From Halorussus halobius (GTDB lineage: Archaea; Halobacteriota; Halobacteria; Halobacteriales; Haladaptataceae), in contig NZ_ML219773.1 in NCBI RefSeq assembly GCF_004765805.1, positions 496,001-560,000 on the forward strand: a stretch of DNA of 64,000 nt. Direction: 5' to 3'. Below are positions 45,228 through 54,658 of the stretch, one piece after another. Under the pieces are notes generated by a model. It was not told where the DNA came from. It was given only the letters and a program-made list of their open reading frames with translations, and made no database searches. Positions within the stretch are counted from its first letter, which is position 1, and each line of letters starts with the position of its first letter. The position numbers were made by a program, and so were the translations under genes.

Positions 45228-45983
45228 CTACTCGGCGTCTCCGTCCGCCGGTTCGGCCTCGGCGGCGTCCGGTTCGGCCTCGGCGGCGTCCGTCCCGTCG
45301 TCGTCCGCCGTCTCGGAGCGCTCGACCGCCATCTCGAACCCCTCGCGTGCGAGTTCGTACGTCTCGCGCAGGTCCGCCACCGGCGTCTCGGTCGCGTCGA
45401 CCCGGAGGTCGTCGTAGTAGGGCTCCAGCTCGCGGTCCTCCGTGGTCTCGACCAGCAGGGCCGCGCTCTGGACGTGGAGGTCCTCGCGCTTGTCGCCGCC
45501 CTCGGCGTGGCCGGCTTCGAGCGCGTCTATCAGTCGCTCGGCGAGCGGCGCGTCGCCGCCCCGGTTCTCGCTGTAGGCCTCGGCCGTGGCGTCGACGACC
45601 GACTCTCCGGTCAGCAGGTTCCCGGCCACGGTGTACCCCTCGCGCTCGACGTGGCCGTACCAGTCGTTGCACTCCTCGCCCGAGAACGCGAACGTGCCCT
45701 CGGCGTCGACGCCGTGGAGCTGGCGCTGTGGGCTCCCATCGTCGGCGTTCAGCAGGGATTGGAGGGCGTCCCCGACCGCGAGGCCGTCGTCCAGATACGC
45801 GATTCCCTTCCGGCCGAGTTCGACGTTGACCAGACTCTGCGTGGCGACGGCCCCGTTCTCGCTCGCGAACGGACACAGCGTGCCGACGGCCGGCAGGCGA
45901 GTCGTCACCGCCACGCCGTACCTGTGCTGGTCGTCGCCCTCGCCGTCCTCGTACTCCTCGCGGACGCAGATGCTGAAGGTCAC
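45228..45983 (-). CDS. DUF1028 family protein (Ntn-hydrolase-like)
   Basis: 251 residues. DUF1028 signatures are the N-terminal TFSICVREE, VAVTTRLPAVGTLCPFASEN, GAVATQSLVNVELGRKG and RQLHGVDAEG then YTVAGNLLTG. The family has an Ntn-hydrolase-type fold; activity is unproven. The C-terminus is a tandem acidic repeat (AAEAEPD/AAEAEPA). No signal peptide, so cytoplasmic. Confidence 0.88.
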   Translation of the reverse strand: MTFSICVREEYEDGEGDDQHRYGVAVTTRLPAVGTLCPFASENGAVATQSLVNVELGRKGIAYLDDGLAVGDALQSLLNADDGSPQRQLHGVDAEGTFAFSGEECNDWYGHVEREGYTVAGNLLTGESVVDATAEAYSENRGGDAPLAERLIDALEAGHAEGGDKREDLHVQSAALLVETTEDRELEPYYDDLRVDATETPVADLRETYELAREGFEMAVERSETADDDGTDAAEAEPDAAEAEPADGDAE

Positions 45984-46055
45984 GGCTCAGCTGACGACGG
46001 GGCGGGCCAAAAAACGACGCGTCGCGGCAGGGCGGAACGGCGAGCGCAGGCGTCC

Positions 46056-47630
46056 TTACTGGATTTCGACCGCGAAGTCGTTGACCTCGCCGTACGCGCC
46101 CGTGGCGTCGGCGGCGTCGAAGCCGTTCCAGCCGAGTCGCACCCGGAGCAGGGTCTCGCCGGTCGCGGCGTTGCTCGGCACCGGGACGGTCGCGGTGTAC
46201 GTCGCGGTGTCGTCGTCCACGTCGGACATGATTCGGGTCTCGCTCGCGGTCGACCAGTCCTCGTTCCGGTCCCAGTCGACGTAGACGTTCCCGTAGTGGC
46301 CGCCGAACCCGCCGTCGGAGTAGTCGAGCGAGACGGTGAACGAGCCGCCCGGACTCACCGTGAGCGGGCCCGAGCAGGTGAAGTCCTCGTAGGCGTTGCT
46401 GGCCGAACTCTCCGAGACCTGCCCGTCGAGGTCCACGTTGTCGATGTTCTCGGCACCGCTCAGGCCGGTCCCGGCCGGCCACAGGGTAGCGTCGAGACAG
46501 CCGCCACCGCCGCCGCTGCTGTTGACCGCGGCTTCCACGTCGAGCAGGCCGTTGCCCGACTCGTTGCTCCCGAGGCCGACGTTCTCGGCGGTGTTCTGGA
46601 GCGTGGTCCGGGCCTGCGTGTTGGTCTGGCCGTCGGCCATGAGCAGCCCGGCCGCGCCCGAGACGTGCGGGGCCGCCATCGACGTGCCCGAGAGGGTCCG
46701 GTAGCCGCCGTTCTGATACGTCGAGTAGACGTTACCGCCGGGCGCGGCGAGTTCGACCTGCGGGCCGGTCGACGAGAAGCTCGACAGCGTGTCGTCGTCG
46801 TTGGTGGAACTCACCGCGATGGCGTCGCCGTAGGCCGCCGGATAGCCCACGCAGTTCGAACACGGGCCGGAGTTGCCCGCCGAGGAGACGACCAGCACGC
46901 CGTTGCTGTAGGCGTAACTGACCGCGCTCTGGATGGTCGACGAGCCCGAACTCCCGCCGAGGCTGAGGCTGGCGACGTCGTATCCCTGATCGGCGACCCA
47001 CTGGATGCCGGCCGCCACGTCCGAGAACGACCCGCTCCCGTTGCTGTCCAGCACCTTGGCGGCGTGGAGTGTGGCCTCGGGGGCGACGCCGACCACGCCC
47101 TCGGTGTTGTCGACCGCGCCCGCGATGCCGGCGCAGTGAGTGCCGTGACCGTTGTCGTCGTCCCACGACCCGGTACCGGTGAAGTCCTTGCCGGTCCCGA
47201 CGTTGGCTTGCAGGTCGGGGTGGTCGGCGTCGATGCCCGTGTCGATGATGGCGATTTCGGCACCGTCGCCGGTGTAGCCGTCGGCGTTCGCCACGTCGGC
47301 GTCGACCCGGTCGACGCCCCACGTGAGGTCTTGCGCGTGCGCGTGGACCGTCCCGTTCTCCTCGACGAAGCGAACGTTGTCCTCCTGGTCGAGGCTGCTC
47401 GCGGCGGCCGGCGACGCTCGGATGGTCATCACGTCGAGGTTTCCGAGGTCCCGGACCACGTCGTCGGCCGCGCTGCGAACGGCCCGCCGAGCGCGCTCGC
47501 CGCGGAACCCGACGTTGATCTCCAGGGGCCCGCGCGCGCTGGCGAGACCCGTGACGCCGGTGGCCGCGACCGAACCGCCGGCCAGTTTCAGCACGTTACG
47601 CCTCGAAACCGGGTTATTTTCGTCTGTCAT
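46056..47630 (-). CDS. Secreted subtilisin-like serine protease (halolysin type) with GEVED domain
   Basis: 524 residues. Tat motif SRRNVLK (9-15) and a hydrophobic region give an exported preproprotein. A propeptide (about 35-100) precedes the S8 domain with D130 (IIDTGID), H162 (GHGTHCAG) and S317 (GTSMAAPHVSG). A linker of Ser/Gly leads to a C-terminal beta-domain of about 140 residues ending GEVNDFAVEI, the GEVED motif. The start at 47630 is preferred to the in-frame ATG 27 bases upstream because it gives a regular Tat signal. Confidence 0.93.
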   Translation of the reverse strand: MTDENNPVSRRNVLKLAGGSVAATGVTGLASARGPLEINVGFRGERARRAVRSAADDVVRDLGNLDVMTIRASPAAASSLDQEDNVRFVEENGTVHAHAQDLTWGVDRVDADVANADGYTGDGAEIAIIDTGIDADHPDLQANVGTGKDFTGTGSWDDDNGHGTHCAGIAGAVDNTEGVVGVAPEATLHAAKVLDSNGSGSFSDVAAGIQWVADQGYDVASLSLGGSSGSSTIQSAVSYAYSNGVLVVSSAGNSGPCSNCVGYPAAYGDAIAVSSTNDDDTLSSFSSTGPQVELAAPGGNVYSTYQNGGYRTLSGTSMAAPHVSGAAGLLMADGQTNTQARTTLQNTAENVGLGSNESGNGLLDVEAAVNSSGGGGGCLDATLWPAGTGLSGAENIDNVDLDGQVSESSASNAYEDFTCSGPLTVSPGGSFTVSLDYSDGGFGGHYGNVYVDWDRNEDWSTASETRIMSDVDDDTATYTATVPVPSNAATGETLLRVRLGWNGFDAADATGAYGEVNDFAVEIQ

Positions 47631-47817
47631 GCAAAAGAATGTAATACTACGTGCCATTTAGTTTTTTCCATAAAAATATTGTTGAAATTATCGGGGTCCG
47701 TCGCGGTGGTCGCGCCGGCTCGGGCGTCCCCGGTTGGCCGCCGATTCGGACGCGGCGAGGCCGCGGGCCGAATGAGCCCGAGGCGGGCGGTACCGACCGG
47801 CGCTGGCGTTCGCCGGC

Positions 47818-48267
47818 TCAGACGTCGAACGTCTGGACGTACCCTTCGGTCTTGCCCCAGTCGTTGCTCGCGGCGGCGCGGAACTCGTAGGTCCCGCCGT
47901 CGAGGCTGTTCGACGCGGTGTCCGAGTAGAACGTCAGCCCGCTCCTGGTCAGGGGCGGCGTGTCGTACGGGAGTCCGTCGCCTTCCGGGCCCCACTCGAA
48001 CCAGACGTCGGCCGAATCGTCGCCGCCGACCGAGTCGAGGCGGCCGTTGAGCGTGGCGGAGCTACCGCTCACGTCGGCGAACCGCGTCGAAACGCTCGGC
48101 AGGCTCCCGCCACCGCCGCCACCGCCGCCGTCGTCGCCGTCGTCCCCGCATTCGGGGCAGGGCTCGTTCGCGGCCGCAGTTCCGACCAGCGAGACGCCGC
48201 CGAGGGCGGCCAGCGCCGAGCCGGACAGTTCGAGCACGCTCCGTCTGTCGTGGCGTTCCTCCGTCAT
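47818..48267 (-). CDS. Small Tat-exported protein with one immunoglobulin/fibronectin-like domain
   Basis: 149 residues. The twin arginines (R8, R9 in DRRSVLELSG) and Ala/Gly-rich segment form a Tat signal. A CPECGDDGDDGGGGGGGG spacer with a possible metal- or disulfide-forming Cys pair follows. Then come beta-strands (STRFADVSGSSATLNGRLDS, DVWFEWGPEG, GGTYEFRAAASN) typical of fibronectin-III-like sheets. Likely an extracellular or surface protein of unknown ligand. A+T-rich flanks surround it and the halolysin gene. Confidence 0.75.
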   Translation of the reverse strand: MTEERHDRRSVLELSGSALAALGGVSLVGTAAANEPCPECGDDGDDGGGGGGGGSLPSVSTRFADVSGSSATLNGRLDSVGGDDSADVWFEWGPEGDGLPYDTPPLTRSGLTFYSDTASNSLDGGTYEFRAAASNDWGKTEGYVQTFDV

Positions 48268-48443
48268 ACGTCCACAATCAACATAGGCTGCCACAAATAT
48301 ATTGTTGATAAATATCCTCTAAAATCTAGAATTTAGTCGATAGAAAGTGATAAATACGGCTCCGCGGGTCGCAACGCGAACAGAACGGCCGCTTGCGCCC
48401 GTCTGACGTAAGAACTATACCCCTCCGCTGGGCCCATGTCCGT

Positions 48444-48800
48444 ATGGGACTCATGAGTGCGATCCTCGGGGACCGGGACGCGACCACCGCCGAGGACTAC
48501 GTCGAACTCAACCTCGACGACTTCGACACCGCGTCGAGCGAGGCCGCGATGGAGGTACACATCGCCGAGATACAGGGCCAGCAGGACGTCATCGCCATCA
48601 AGGACGCGGTGTACGACGGCGATCTCGTGGTCGCGGACATCACTCGACTCCGGACCGAGGACACCACGGTCGACCGCATCACCAACGAACTCCAGCAGGT
48701 CGCCCGCGAGGTCGACGGCGACATCGTCCAGAAGGGCGACGACCAGATTCTCGTCGCCCCGACCGGCGTGAAGGTCAGCCGCGAGAAGCTTGGTCGCTGA
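48444..48800 (+). CDS. sepF: SepF-like cell division protein (FtsZ membrane anchor)
   Basis: 118 residues. MGLMSAILGDRD is the short amphipathic membrane-binding helix; the SepF (DUF552) core covers residues 40-115: MEVHIAEIQGQQDVIAIKDA, VVADITRLRTEDTTVDRI and DQILVAPTGVKVSREK. In archaea without FtsA, SepF tethers FtsZ rings to the membrane. ATG 48453 is an alternative start but would lose residues of the helix. ACTATACC about 28 bases upstream implies a leaderless mRNA. Confidence 0.9.
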   Translation: MGLMSAILGDRDATTAEDYVELNLDDFDTASSEAAMEVHIAEIQGQQDVIAIKDAVYDGDLVVADITRLRTEDTTVDRITNELQQVAREVDGDIVQKGDDQILVAPTGVKVSREKLGR

Positions 48801-48818
48801 GCGCGACCACCACGCGGT

Positions 48819-50252
48819 CTACGCCAGCGCGCGCTCGACGCTCGCCGCGACGCTCCGCGCTTTCTCCGCCAGTGCGTCCGGAACCGCGCCGTCCGCCACG
48901 GCCGCGTCGAGTTCGTCGTCGTCGACCCGCTCGACCGTCCCGTCCGGGTACTTCACCACGTCGACGTGGAGGTCGACGTACCGGGCGGCCTCGGGGAACA
49001 ACTCGACCGGCGTGCAGACGTTGACGTAGGTCCCCTTGCTCTCGCCCTCGGCGCTCCGGTAGGCCGTGGGATACCACCACCGGCCCTCGCGGAACTTGGT
49101 GACCGCCGCGTCGCCCGACTCGCGTGGGGTCCCGAGCGCGTCGTACGTGCCCCCGCCCGACAGTTCCCGCCGGACCGTGACCTTCCCCTCCTCGGGTTCG
49201 CAGGCGGTCACCTCGCCCCGGCCCAGCGAGAAGCACCGACCGTCGGGCTTGCCGTGGCGGATGGCGAGTCGGTCGCCCTCGCTCGGCCCGAACTGCCGGA
49301 GCGCCGCGCCCGTGGGGAACTCGTCGGCGTCGCCGAACCCCGTCCCGAGGTCCTCCACGAAGTCGACCGCCGCGCTGGCCGACTCGTGGGCGGCTTTCAC
49401 CCGGTGGTGGCCCGGCATCGTGGCCGTGACCGCGCGCCGGTCGGCGTCGAGGCCGAACCGGGACTCGCGGCCGAACCAGACCCACTCGGTCGCGGACGGT
49501 GCGAGCAGTCGTCTCGGGACGGACGCCTCGGCGGTGGCGTCCGGGCCCGCCGGCGCGTCCGCGAGGCCGGCGTCGACGGCTTCGGCCCGGTCGAGTGCCC
49601 GCGAGAGCGCGTCGTCCATCGCGTCGAGGCCGGCGTCGGCGGCCGCGTACTCCCAGCGGACGCCCCACTCGTCGGGCGGGTCGGTCGGGAGCATCTCGGT
49701 GGTCCGGGCGAGTTCGGTCCGGGTCGCCTCGTCGCCCGAAGCCACGACGCCGTCGACGCCCCGCGAGAGGCTGGCGACGCCGCCCAGAACCTGTATCTCG
49801 GTGCCGAGTTCGGGCCGCCGGTCGGTCCACGGGGGCGCGGGCTCGTGGACCTGCACCCGCACGCGGTCGCCCTCGTGGATTCGTCGGTCGACGCGCCCGT
49901 ACGGGAGGTAGCCCTCCCGCTCGCCGAGGTCGAGGACCGCGCCGCCGCCGAGTTCCTCGGTCACGACGCCGTCGAAGACGGCCTCGCGGGGCGCGGGGTC
50001 GGTCCATCGGAAGGCGTCGAGGCCCGCGTCCGCGAGGTCGGCCGCGACCGATTCGACGAGTTCGGGGTCCCCGACGACGCCGACGCCCTGCCGGTCGTCG
50101 GTGGTCCGGACGCTGGCGTCGTACTCCTCGCCGGCGAACTCGGCGTCGAACCGCCGGCGGATGGGCGGGGAGGCCTGCACGACGTCGAACGCTTCGCGGA
50201 GGCGCTCGGTCAGCGCGGTGGCGTAGATGCCCCGGACTCGGACCCCGCTCAT
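48819..50252 (-). CDS. FAU-1-like RNA-binding ribonuclease (AU-1, RNase E/G-related, DUF402)
   Basis: 477 residues starting MSGVRVRGIYATALTERLRE. The N-terminal part contains an S1-like segment (AVLDLGEREGYLPYGRVDRR IHEGDRVRVQVHEP, in two stretches). The C-terminal third is a DUF402 phosphoesterase-like domain (GTYVNVCTPVELFPEAARYV, DLHVDVVKYPDG). This architecture matches Pyrococcus FAU-1, which binds AU-rich RNA and processes rRNA. It converges on sepF with an 18-base gap. Confidence 0.88.
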   Translation of the reverse strand: MSGVRVRGIYATALTERLREAFDVVQASPPIRRRFDAEFAGEEYDASVRTTDDRQGVGVVGDPELVESVAADLADAGLDAFRWTDPAPREAVFDGVVTEELGGGAVLDLGEREGYLPYGRVDRRIHEGDRVRVQVHEPAPPWTDRRPELGTEIQVLGGVASLSRGVDGVVASGDEATRTELARTTEMLPTDPPDEWGVRWEYAAADAGLDAMDDALSRALDRAEAVDAGLADAPAGPDATAEASVPRRLLAPSATEWVWFGRESRFGLDADRRAVTATMPGHHRVKAAHESASAAVDFVEDLGTGFGDADEFPTGAALRQFGPSEGDRLAIRHGKPDGRCFSLGRGEVTACEPEEGKVTVRRELSGGGTYDALGTPRESGDAAVTKFREGRWWYPTAYRSAEGESKGTYVNVCTPVELFPEAARYVDLHVDVVKYPDGTVERVDDDELDAAVADGAVPDALAEKARSVAASVERALA

Positions 50253-50501
50253 GGGTTGTGGCGGGCGAGGCGTGGGTCGGGTCGGTCGCGAACGGGACGA
50301 TGGCGACCGTCGTCGCGCCGCGGTCGTCGCGTCGCGGTCGTCGGCCGCCCGGCGCGCGTCCGCCGGGCGACGGGTGGAGCGTGCATACGCGAGTGCTGGC
50401 GCGGTGGCCCCTTCGGTGTAGCGGTTCGGCGAGCGCGGGGCCAACCGCTCTTCTGTCGCATCACCGAAAACACTTTGATACTTACTGTTCCAGTTACTGG
50501 T

Positions 50502-51320
50502 ATGGCTGTCCTGAGTGCCCTCCGACGAACGCCCGGTTCGCTCGCGCGCAACCCGGTCGTGTTCGTCCCGATGTTCGTGTTGCTCGCCCTGCAAGTACCC
50601 CAGTACGCCCTCCAGTCGGTGAGTCCGACCCTGAGCATCTTCGTCTCTCTCGGACTCTCGCTGGTGTTTCTGGTCTCCATGCCGTTCTTCCAGGCGGGCA
50701 TCATCGGCATGGCCGACGAGGCCCTCGACGGTCGGACGTCGCTGAACACGTTCGTCGCCGACGGCAAGTCCAACTACGTCTCGATACTCGTCGCGTACCT
50801 GGCGATGCTGGCCATCAACTTCGTCATCGGGACGATAGGCTTCTTCGCGGTCGTCGGGGGCGGCATCTTCTTCCTCGACGGTGGCATGGAGTCCATCCCG
50901 ACCTCGGTGTTCGCGGTCGTGGCCGTCGTCGTCGCGCTGGTCGCGCTGGGCTACCTCCTGGCCGTCTTCTTCCTCCAGTTCTACGGTCAGGCCATCGTCA
51001 TCGACGACCTCGGGGCGGTCGAGGGGCTCAAACACAGCGCGGGCGTGGTCCGGCGCAACCTCGCGAGCACGCTGGGCTACACCCTGCTCGTGATGGTGCT
51101 GGGCGGCGCGGCCGGCCTCGTCTTCGGACTCGCGTCGGCGGTCGCCTCGACCGGTTCGACGGCGGTCGTCTCGTCGGGTTCGCTGTCGGGCGTGGGAGTC
51201 CCCGAACCCTCGCTCGGCATCGTCGTCGCGGGCGCGGCCATCGTGGTCGCCTTCGGGACGGCGCTCGGCGGCGTCTTCGGGGTCTACTCGGTCGCGTTCT
51301 ACCGCGCCATCGACCGGTAG
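50502..51320 (+). CDS. Multi-pass membrane protein (DUF7847-like)
   Basis: 272 residues with about six membrane segments (VVFVPMFVLLALQVPQYALQ; LSIFVSLGLSLVFLVSMPFF; ILVAYLAMLAINFVIGTIGF). The loop DDLGAVEGLKHSAGVVRRNL is typical of a haloarchaeal family I recall as DUF7847, distantly like bacterial glycerophosphoryl diester phosphodiesterase membrane domains. Function unknown. TTTGATAC about 28 bases before the ATG suggests a leaderless mRNA. Confidence 0.78.
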   Translation: MAVLSALRRTPGSLARNPVVFVPMFVLLALQVPQYALQSVSPTLSIFVSLGLSLVFLVSMPFFQAGIIGMADEALDGRTSLNTFVADGKSNYVSILVAYLAMLAINFVIGTIGFFAVVGGGIFFLDGGMESIPTSVFAVVAVVVALVALGYLLAVFFLQFYGQAIVIDDLGAVEGLKHSAGVVRRNLASTLGYTLLVMVLGGAAGLVFGLASAVASTGSTAVVSSGSLSGVGVPEPSLGIVVAGAAIVVAFGTALGGVFGVYSVAFYRAIDR

Positions 51321-51370
51321 CCGACCGATTCCCACCCTTTAATCCCGCGCGGCTCCCCATATCCGGACAC

Positions 51371-52492
51371 ATGACTGTCATCGAGGACCAGCACGCCGAC
51401 CTCGGCGCAGAGTGGGCGGAGTTGGGCGGCCGCCGGTTCCCGGCGGCGTACGGCCGGCCCGAGCGCGCTCACCGCGCGGTCCGGAACGTGGTCGGCGTCA
51501 CGGAGATGCCCTACGGCGTAGTGGTCGTCCGGGGCGACGACCGCGTGGCGTACGTCGACAACGTGGTGTCCAACCGGGTGCCGGCCGACGACGGCGAGGG
51601 GGTCTACGCCCTCCTGCTCGACCCGCAGGGCGGCGTCGAACTCGACCTGTACGTCTACAACGCCGGCGAGCAGCTCCTGTTGTTCGTCCCGCCGGGCGAG
51701 GCCGCCCCGCTGGCCGACGAGTGGCGCGAGAAGGTGTTCATCCAGGACGTCGAAATCGACGTGGCGACCGACGAGTTCGCGGCGTTCGGCGTCCACGGTC
51801 CGAAGGCGACCGAGAAGATAGCCAGCGTACTCAACGGTGCCTCGTCGCCGGAAGAACGCCTCTCGTTCGCTCGCGGGCGGGTGTCCGAGGTCGGCGTCAC
51901 CGTCGTCCGGACCGACGCGCCGACCGGCGAGGAGGGGTACGAGGTGGTCTGTACCACCGGGACGACGGTGAACGAGACGGGCCACGAGCGAGCGAACGCC
52001 GAACTCGTGTTCGACGCGTTGCTCAACCACGGACTGAACGCCGCGCCGTTCGGCAGGCGGACGTGGCACTCGCTCACGCTCGAAGCCGGGACGCCGCTGT
52101 TCGAGACGGAACTCGACGGGCGAATCCCGAACGTCGTCGGTCTCCGGAACGCGGTGGACTTCGAGAAGGGCTGTTTCGTCGGCCAGGAGGTCGTCTCCCG
52201 CGTCGAGAACCGGGGACAGCCGAGCCGGCGACTCGTCGGCCTCCGGACCGACGCGGTCCCCGAACCGGGCGCGGCCGTCTTCGACGGCGACGAGTCGGTC
52301 GGCGAGGTGACCCGCGCGGTCGACAGTCCCTCGCGGGGCGAACCCATCGCGCTCGCCGTGCTGGATTACGGCGTGGCCGACGACGACCCGGTCCTGACGG
52401 TTCGCGTCTCGGGCGAGGAGGAACTCGCGTCGCTGGTCGACCTCCCGTTCGTCGAGGGGAGCGATAGGTCGGCCCGACTGCCGGCGTACTGA
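51371..52492 (+). CDS. Folate-binding YgfZ/CAF17-type protein (GcvT family)
   Basis: 373 residues. The aminomethyltransferase (GcvT) fold is indicated by VVSNRVPADDGEGVYALLLD, PQGGVELDLYVYN and EEGYEVV. The signature KGCFVGQEVVSR near residue 266 is the K-G-C-x-x-G-Q-E motif of YgfZ/IBA57-type proteins, which bind tetrahydrofolate and help assemble or repair Fe-S proteins. It lacks other glycine cleavage genes beside it, favouring the YgfZ role over AMT. TTTAAT is about 30 bases before the ATG. Confidence 0.85.
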   Translation: MTVIEDQHADLGAEWAELGGRRFPAAYGRPERAHRAVRNVVGVTEMPYGVVVVRGDDRVAYVDNVVSNRVPADDGEGVYALLLDPQGGVELDLYVYNAGEQLLLFVPPGEAAPLADEWREKVFIQDVEIDVATDEFAAFGVHGPKATEKIASVLNGASSPEERLSFARGRVSEVGVTVVRTDAPTGEEGYEVVCTTGTTVNETGHERANAELVFDALLNHGLNAAPFGRRTWHSLTLEAGTPLFETELDGRIPNVVGLRNAVDFEKGCFVGQEVVSRVENRGQPSRRLVGLRTDAVPEPGAAVFDGDESVGEVTRAVDSPSRGEPIALAVLDYGVADDDPVLTVRVSGEEELASLVDLPFVEGSDRSARLPAY

Positions 52493-52520
52493 CCCGACGC
52501 GCGGCCGCCGCTCGCCGTTC

Positions 52521-53534
52521 TCACCCGTACTCGCGCGCGACGACCCGAACCAGCGTCCGCGTGAACCCGAGGACGATGGGGCCGACGAAGATGCCCGTGA
52601 ACCCGAACACGAGGAGCCCGCCGAACATCCCCAGCACCAGCACGGCCGGGTTGAGCCGTGCGCTCCGGCCGCCGACCACCGGCCGGAGGTAGTTGTCGGT
52701 CAGATTCACGACGCCGAACCCGTACACCAGCAGGGCCGCCCCGCCGAGGAGTCGGCCGGCGAGCAGGAGGTACGCGCCCGCCGGCAGCCAGATGAACATC
52801 GACCCCACGAACGGCAGGACGCCGAACACGACCGCGAGCATCGTCCAGAACAACACGTTCGAGAACCCGAGGACGAACAGCGCGAGTCCCGTCAGCACGG
52901 CCTGCACCACCGCGATGACCAGCGTCGTTATCAACACCGCGTAGGTGAGTCGGTCGAGCTCCGCGAGCAGTTCGTCCTGCACGCGCTCGGGCAGCGGCGT
53001 CACGTCGCGGACCCACGCCACGGTCGACTCGCCGCCCACGAGCAGGTAGTACAGCGTGAACCCGAATATCGTCGCGCCGAGCGTCAGCTTCGAGACGCCG
53101 CCGAGGACCCCAGAGGCCTCGCCCACGACGCGGGTCACGCCCGACTGGACGAGCCCGGCCACCTCTTCGAGCGCCCGGTCGACGTACTCCAGCGGGTCGA
53201 CCCCGACCGCGTCGACGACCAGTTGCCGGACCGACTCGACCTCCGCGCCGAGGTCGGCCGACCGGACGCTCTCGACGGCGGCCAGCGCCTGCTGGACCAC
53301 CACCCGGAGCAACAGCGCGAGCGGCAACGCGAACAACACCCCCGCCGCCGCCATCAGGACGGCGGCCGACTTGCGCGGGCCGATTCGGGGCGCGAGCCTG
53401 CGCTGAAGCGGAAAGAGCGTGTACGCCAGCAACACCGCGAGCGCGAGGTAAGTGAAGAAGGGCCACACGACCAGCAACGAGGCGTACAGCCCGACCCCCA
53501 ATAGGGCGAGCGCGAACGCCTTCTCGGCATCCAT
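52521..53534 (-). CDS. AI-2E family transporter (PerM-like)
   Basis: 337 residues with about eight membrane segments. Typical features are the opening pair of helices with LLAYTLFPLQRRLAPRIGPR, a soluble region after the third segment with VESVRQLVVDAVGVDPLEYV, and the closing VYGFGVVNLTDNYLRPVVGG then LNPAVLVLGMFGGLLVFGF and GPIVLGF. Substrates in archaea are unknown; some relatives export ions. CTTTTTTCC about 25-30 bases upstream is a probable promoter. Confidence 0.88.
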   Translation of the reverse strand: MDAEKAFALALLGVGLYASLLVVWPFFTYLALAVLLAYTLFPLQRRLAPRIGPRKSAAVLMAAAGVLFALPLALLLRVVVQQALAAVESVRSADLGAEVESVRQLVVDAVGVDPLEYVDRALEEVAGLVQSGVTRVVGEASGVLGGVSKLTLGATIFGFTLYYLLVGGESTVAWVRDVTPLPERVQDELLAELDRLTYAVLITTLVIAVVQAVLTGLALFVLGFSNVLFWTMLAVVFGVLPFVGSMFIWLPAGAYLLLAGRLLGGAALLVYGFGVVNLTDNYLRPVVGGRSARLNPAVLVLGMFGGLLVFGFTGIFVGPIVLGFTRTLVRVVAREYG

Positions 53535-53581
53535 ACCGCGCGTACGACGGCCGCCCGGAAAAAAGCGGGCGCGGAATCCGC

Positions 53582-54514
53582 TCAATAGACGATGCCGAGC
53601 ATGCCGTTCGACGAGTCGAAGTCCGAGCCGTTGTACGCGTCCTGATTCTCGGTGCCGTACGAGCCCAGCGACTCCCACGCGTCGAGGAACTCCTGTCGGG
53701 AGCCGGCGAACTGCCAGTCGGGGTTCGTGATGTGGCCGTGGTCCCACGGGTCGTGGTGAGCGGCGGAGACGACGCCGTAGTCCTCCTCGTCGGCCGTCGG
53801 GACGTCGTAGAGGCGACCGTGCCACTGGGCGGTGATGCCCGTGGACTTCTTGACGTGCTTGTCCTGCTTCTTGGAGACGTAGTCGCTGCCGTCGTAGTAG
53901 AGGATGTAGCGGTCGCTCGACGGGACGATGTTACCCCAGTCGCCGTCGTCGACCATCTTCGAGCGCACCCCCTCGGCGTCGAATCCGAGATAGCGACGCC
54001 ACGCCACGTTGACCGGCGCGGAGCGCTCGCTCACGCTGCCGGACTTGTAGACGTACAGCGGGCCGAAGTAGCTGGGCGAGTGATCGTCGGTTTCGGCGTC
54101 GTCCGTCTCGGCGTCGTCGGACGCGTTCAGTTCGGCGTGGATGGACTGCTCGGCGGTCGCGTGCTGGTCGAACGTGCCGAAGACGCCGACGTCGCGGTAC
54201 TCGACCATGCTGGGACCGTCGGACTCCCGTACCTCCGCGGGCACCCGCTCGGCCGGAAGCGTGACCGGGTCGTACTCGACGGTCGCCTCGCCGAACGCTT
54301 TCCGGAGGTCCGGGCTCGTGAACTGCTCGTAGTGGCGGTACTCGTCGCCGTCGCGCTCGAACTGGTGGATGCGCTTGCCGGTCGCCCGGACGGGGCCGTC
54401 GCTCTCTCTCGCGGCGGCCGCGCCCGCTGGGACGGCCGCCGCGAGCAGTCCGGCGGCCGCGCCGCGAACGAATCGTCGCCGTCCGATGCCGGTCGAGTCG
54501 CCGTCTCGAACCAT
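53582..54514 (-). CDS. Tat-exported protein of unknown function
   Basis: 310 residues. GRRRFVRGAAAGLLAAAVPA is a clear Tat signal with cleavage expected after AAA-R. The mature part is acidic and Tyr/His/Asp-rich, with a DDAETDDAETDD repeat, YILYYDGSDYVSKK, and HHDPWDHGHITNPDWQF near the end. The family is not recognised. The frame extends upstream over 1000 codons only as an antisense shadow of uvrA; the ATG at 54514 is set by the Tat signal. Confidence 0.7.
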   Translation of the reverse strand: MVRDGDSTGIGRRRFVRGAAAGLLAAAVPAGAAAARESDGPVRATGKRIHQFERDGDEYRHYEQFTSPDLRKAFGEATVEYDPVTLPAERVPAEVRESDGPSMVEYRDVGVFGTFDQHATAEQSIHAELNASDDAETDDAETDDHSPSYFGPLYVYKSGSVSERSAPVNVAWRRYLGFDAEGVRSKMVDDGDWGNIVPSSDRYILYYDGSDYVSKKQDKHVKKSTGITAQWHGRLYDVPTADEEDYGVVSAAHHDPWDHGHITNPDWQFAGSRQEFLDAWESLGSYGTENQDAYNGSDFDSSNGMLGIVY

Positions 54515-54658
54515 AGTACTTACCGAACTGTCCCGGGGAACTAAATTCTTTTCCCAGGTAGTTATATTTATTTTATTTATGAATATATCGGTCGCAGTAC
54601 CGGCGGTTCGGGGTGGAATCGACAGGGTTTCGGCCCCCAGGTTCCTACCGAAACTCGA
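54515..54658. promoter_or_regulatory. A+T-rich divergent promoter region
   Basis: About 140 bases between the divergent Tat-protein and uvrA genes. A tract near 54560-54600 (GTTATATTTATTTTATTTAT and GAATATATCG) offers several TATA boxes on both strands. uvrA would have a leader of about 40-60 bases. Confidence 0.5.

Noticed and set aside
45222-48050. 942-codon plus-strand open frame over the DUF1028 and halolysin genes
   Set aside because: Antisense to two well-supported genes; composition is that of a shadow frame.
51371-52492. Glycine cleavage T-protein (aminomethyltransferase)
   Set aside because: The KGCFVGQE motif and lack of other glycine cleavage genes beside it favour the YgfZ/CAF17 group.
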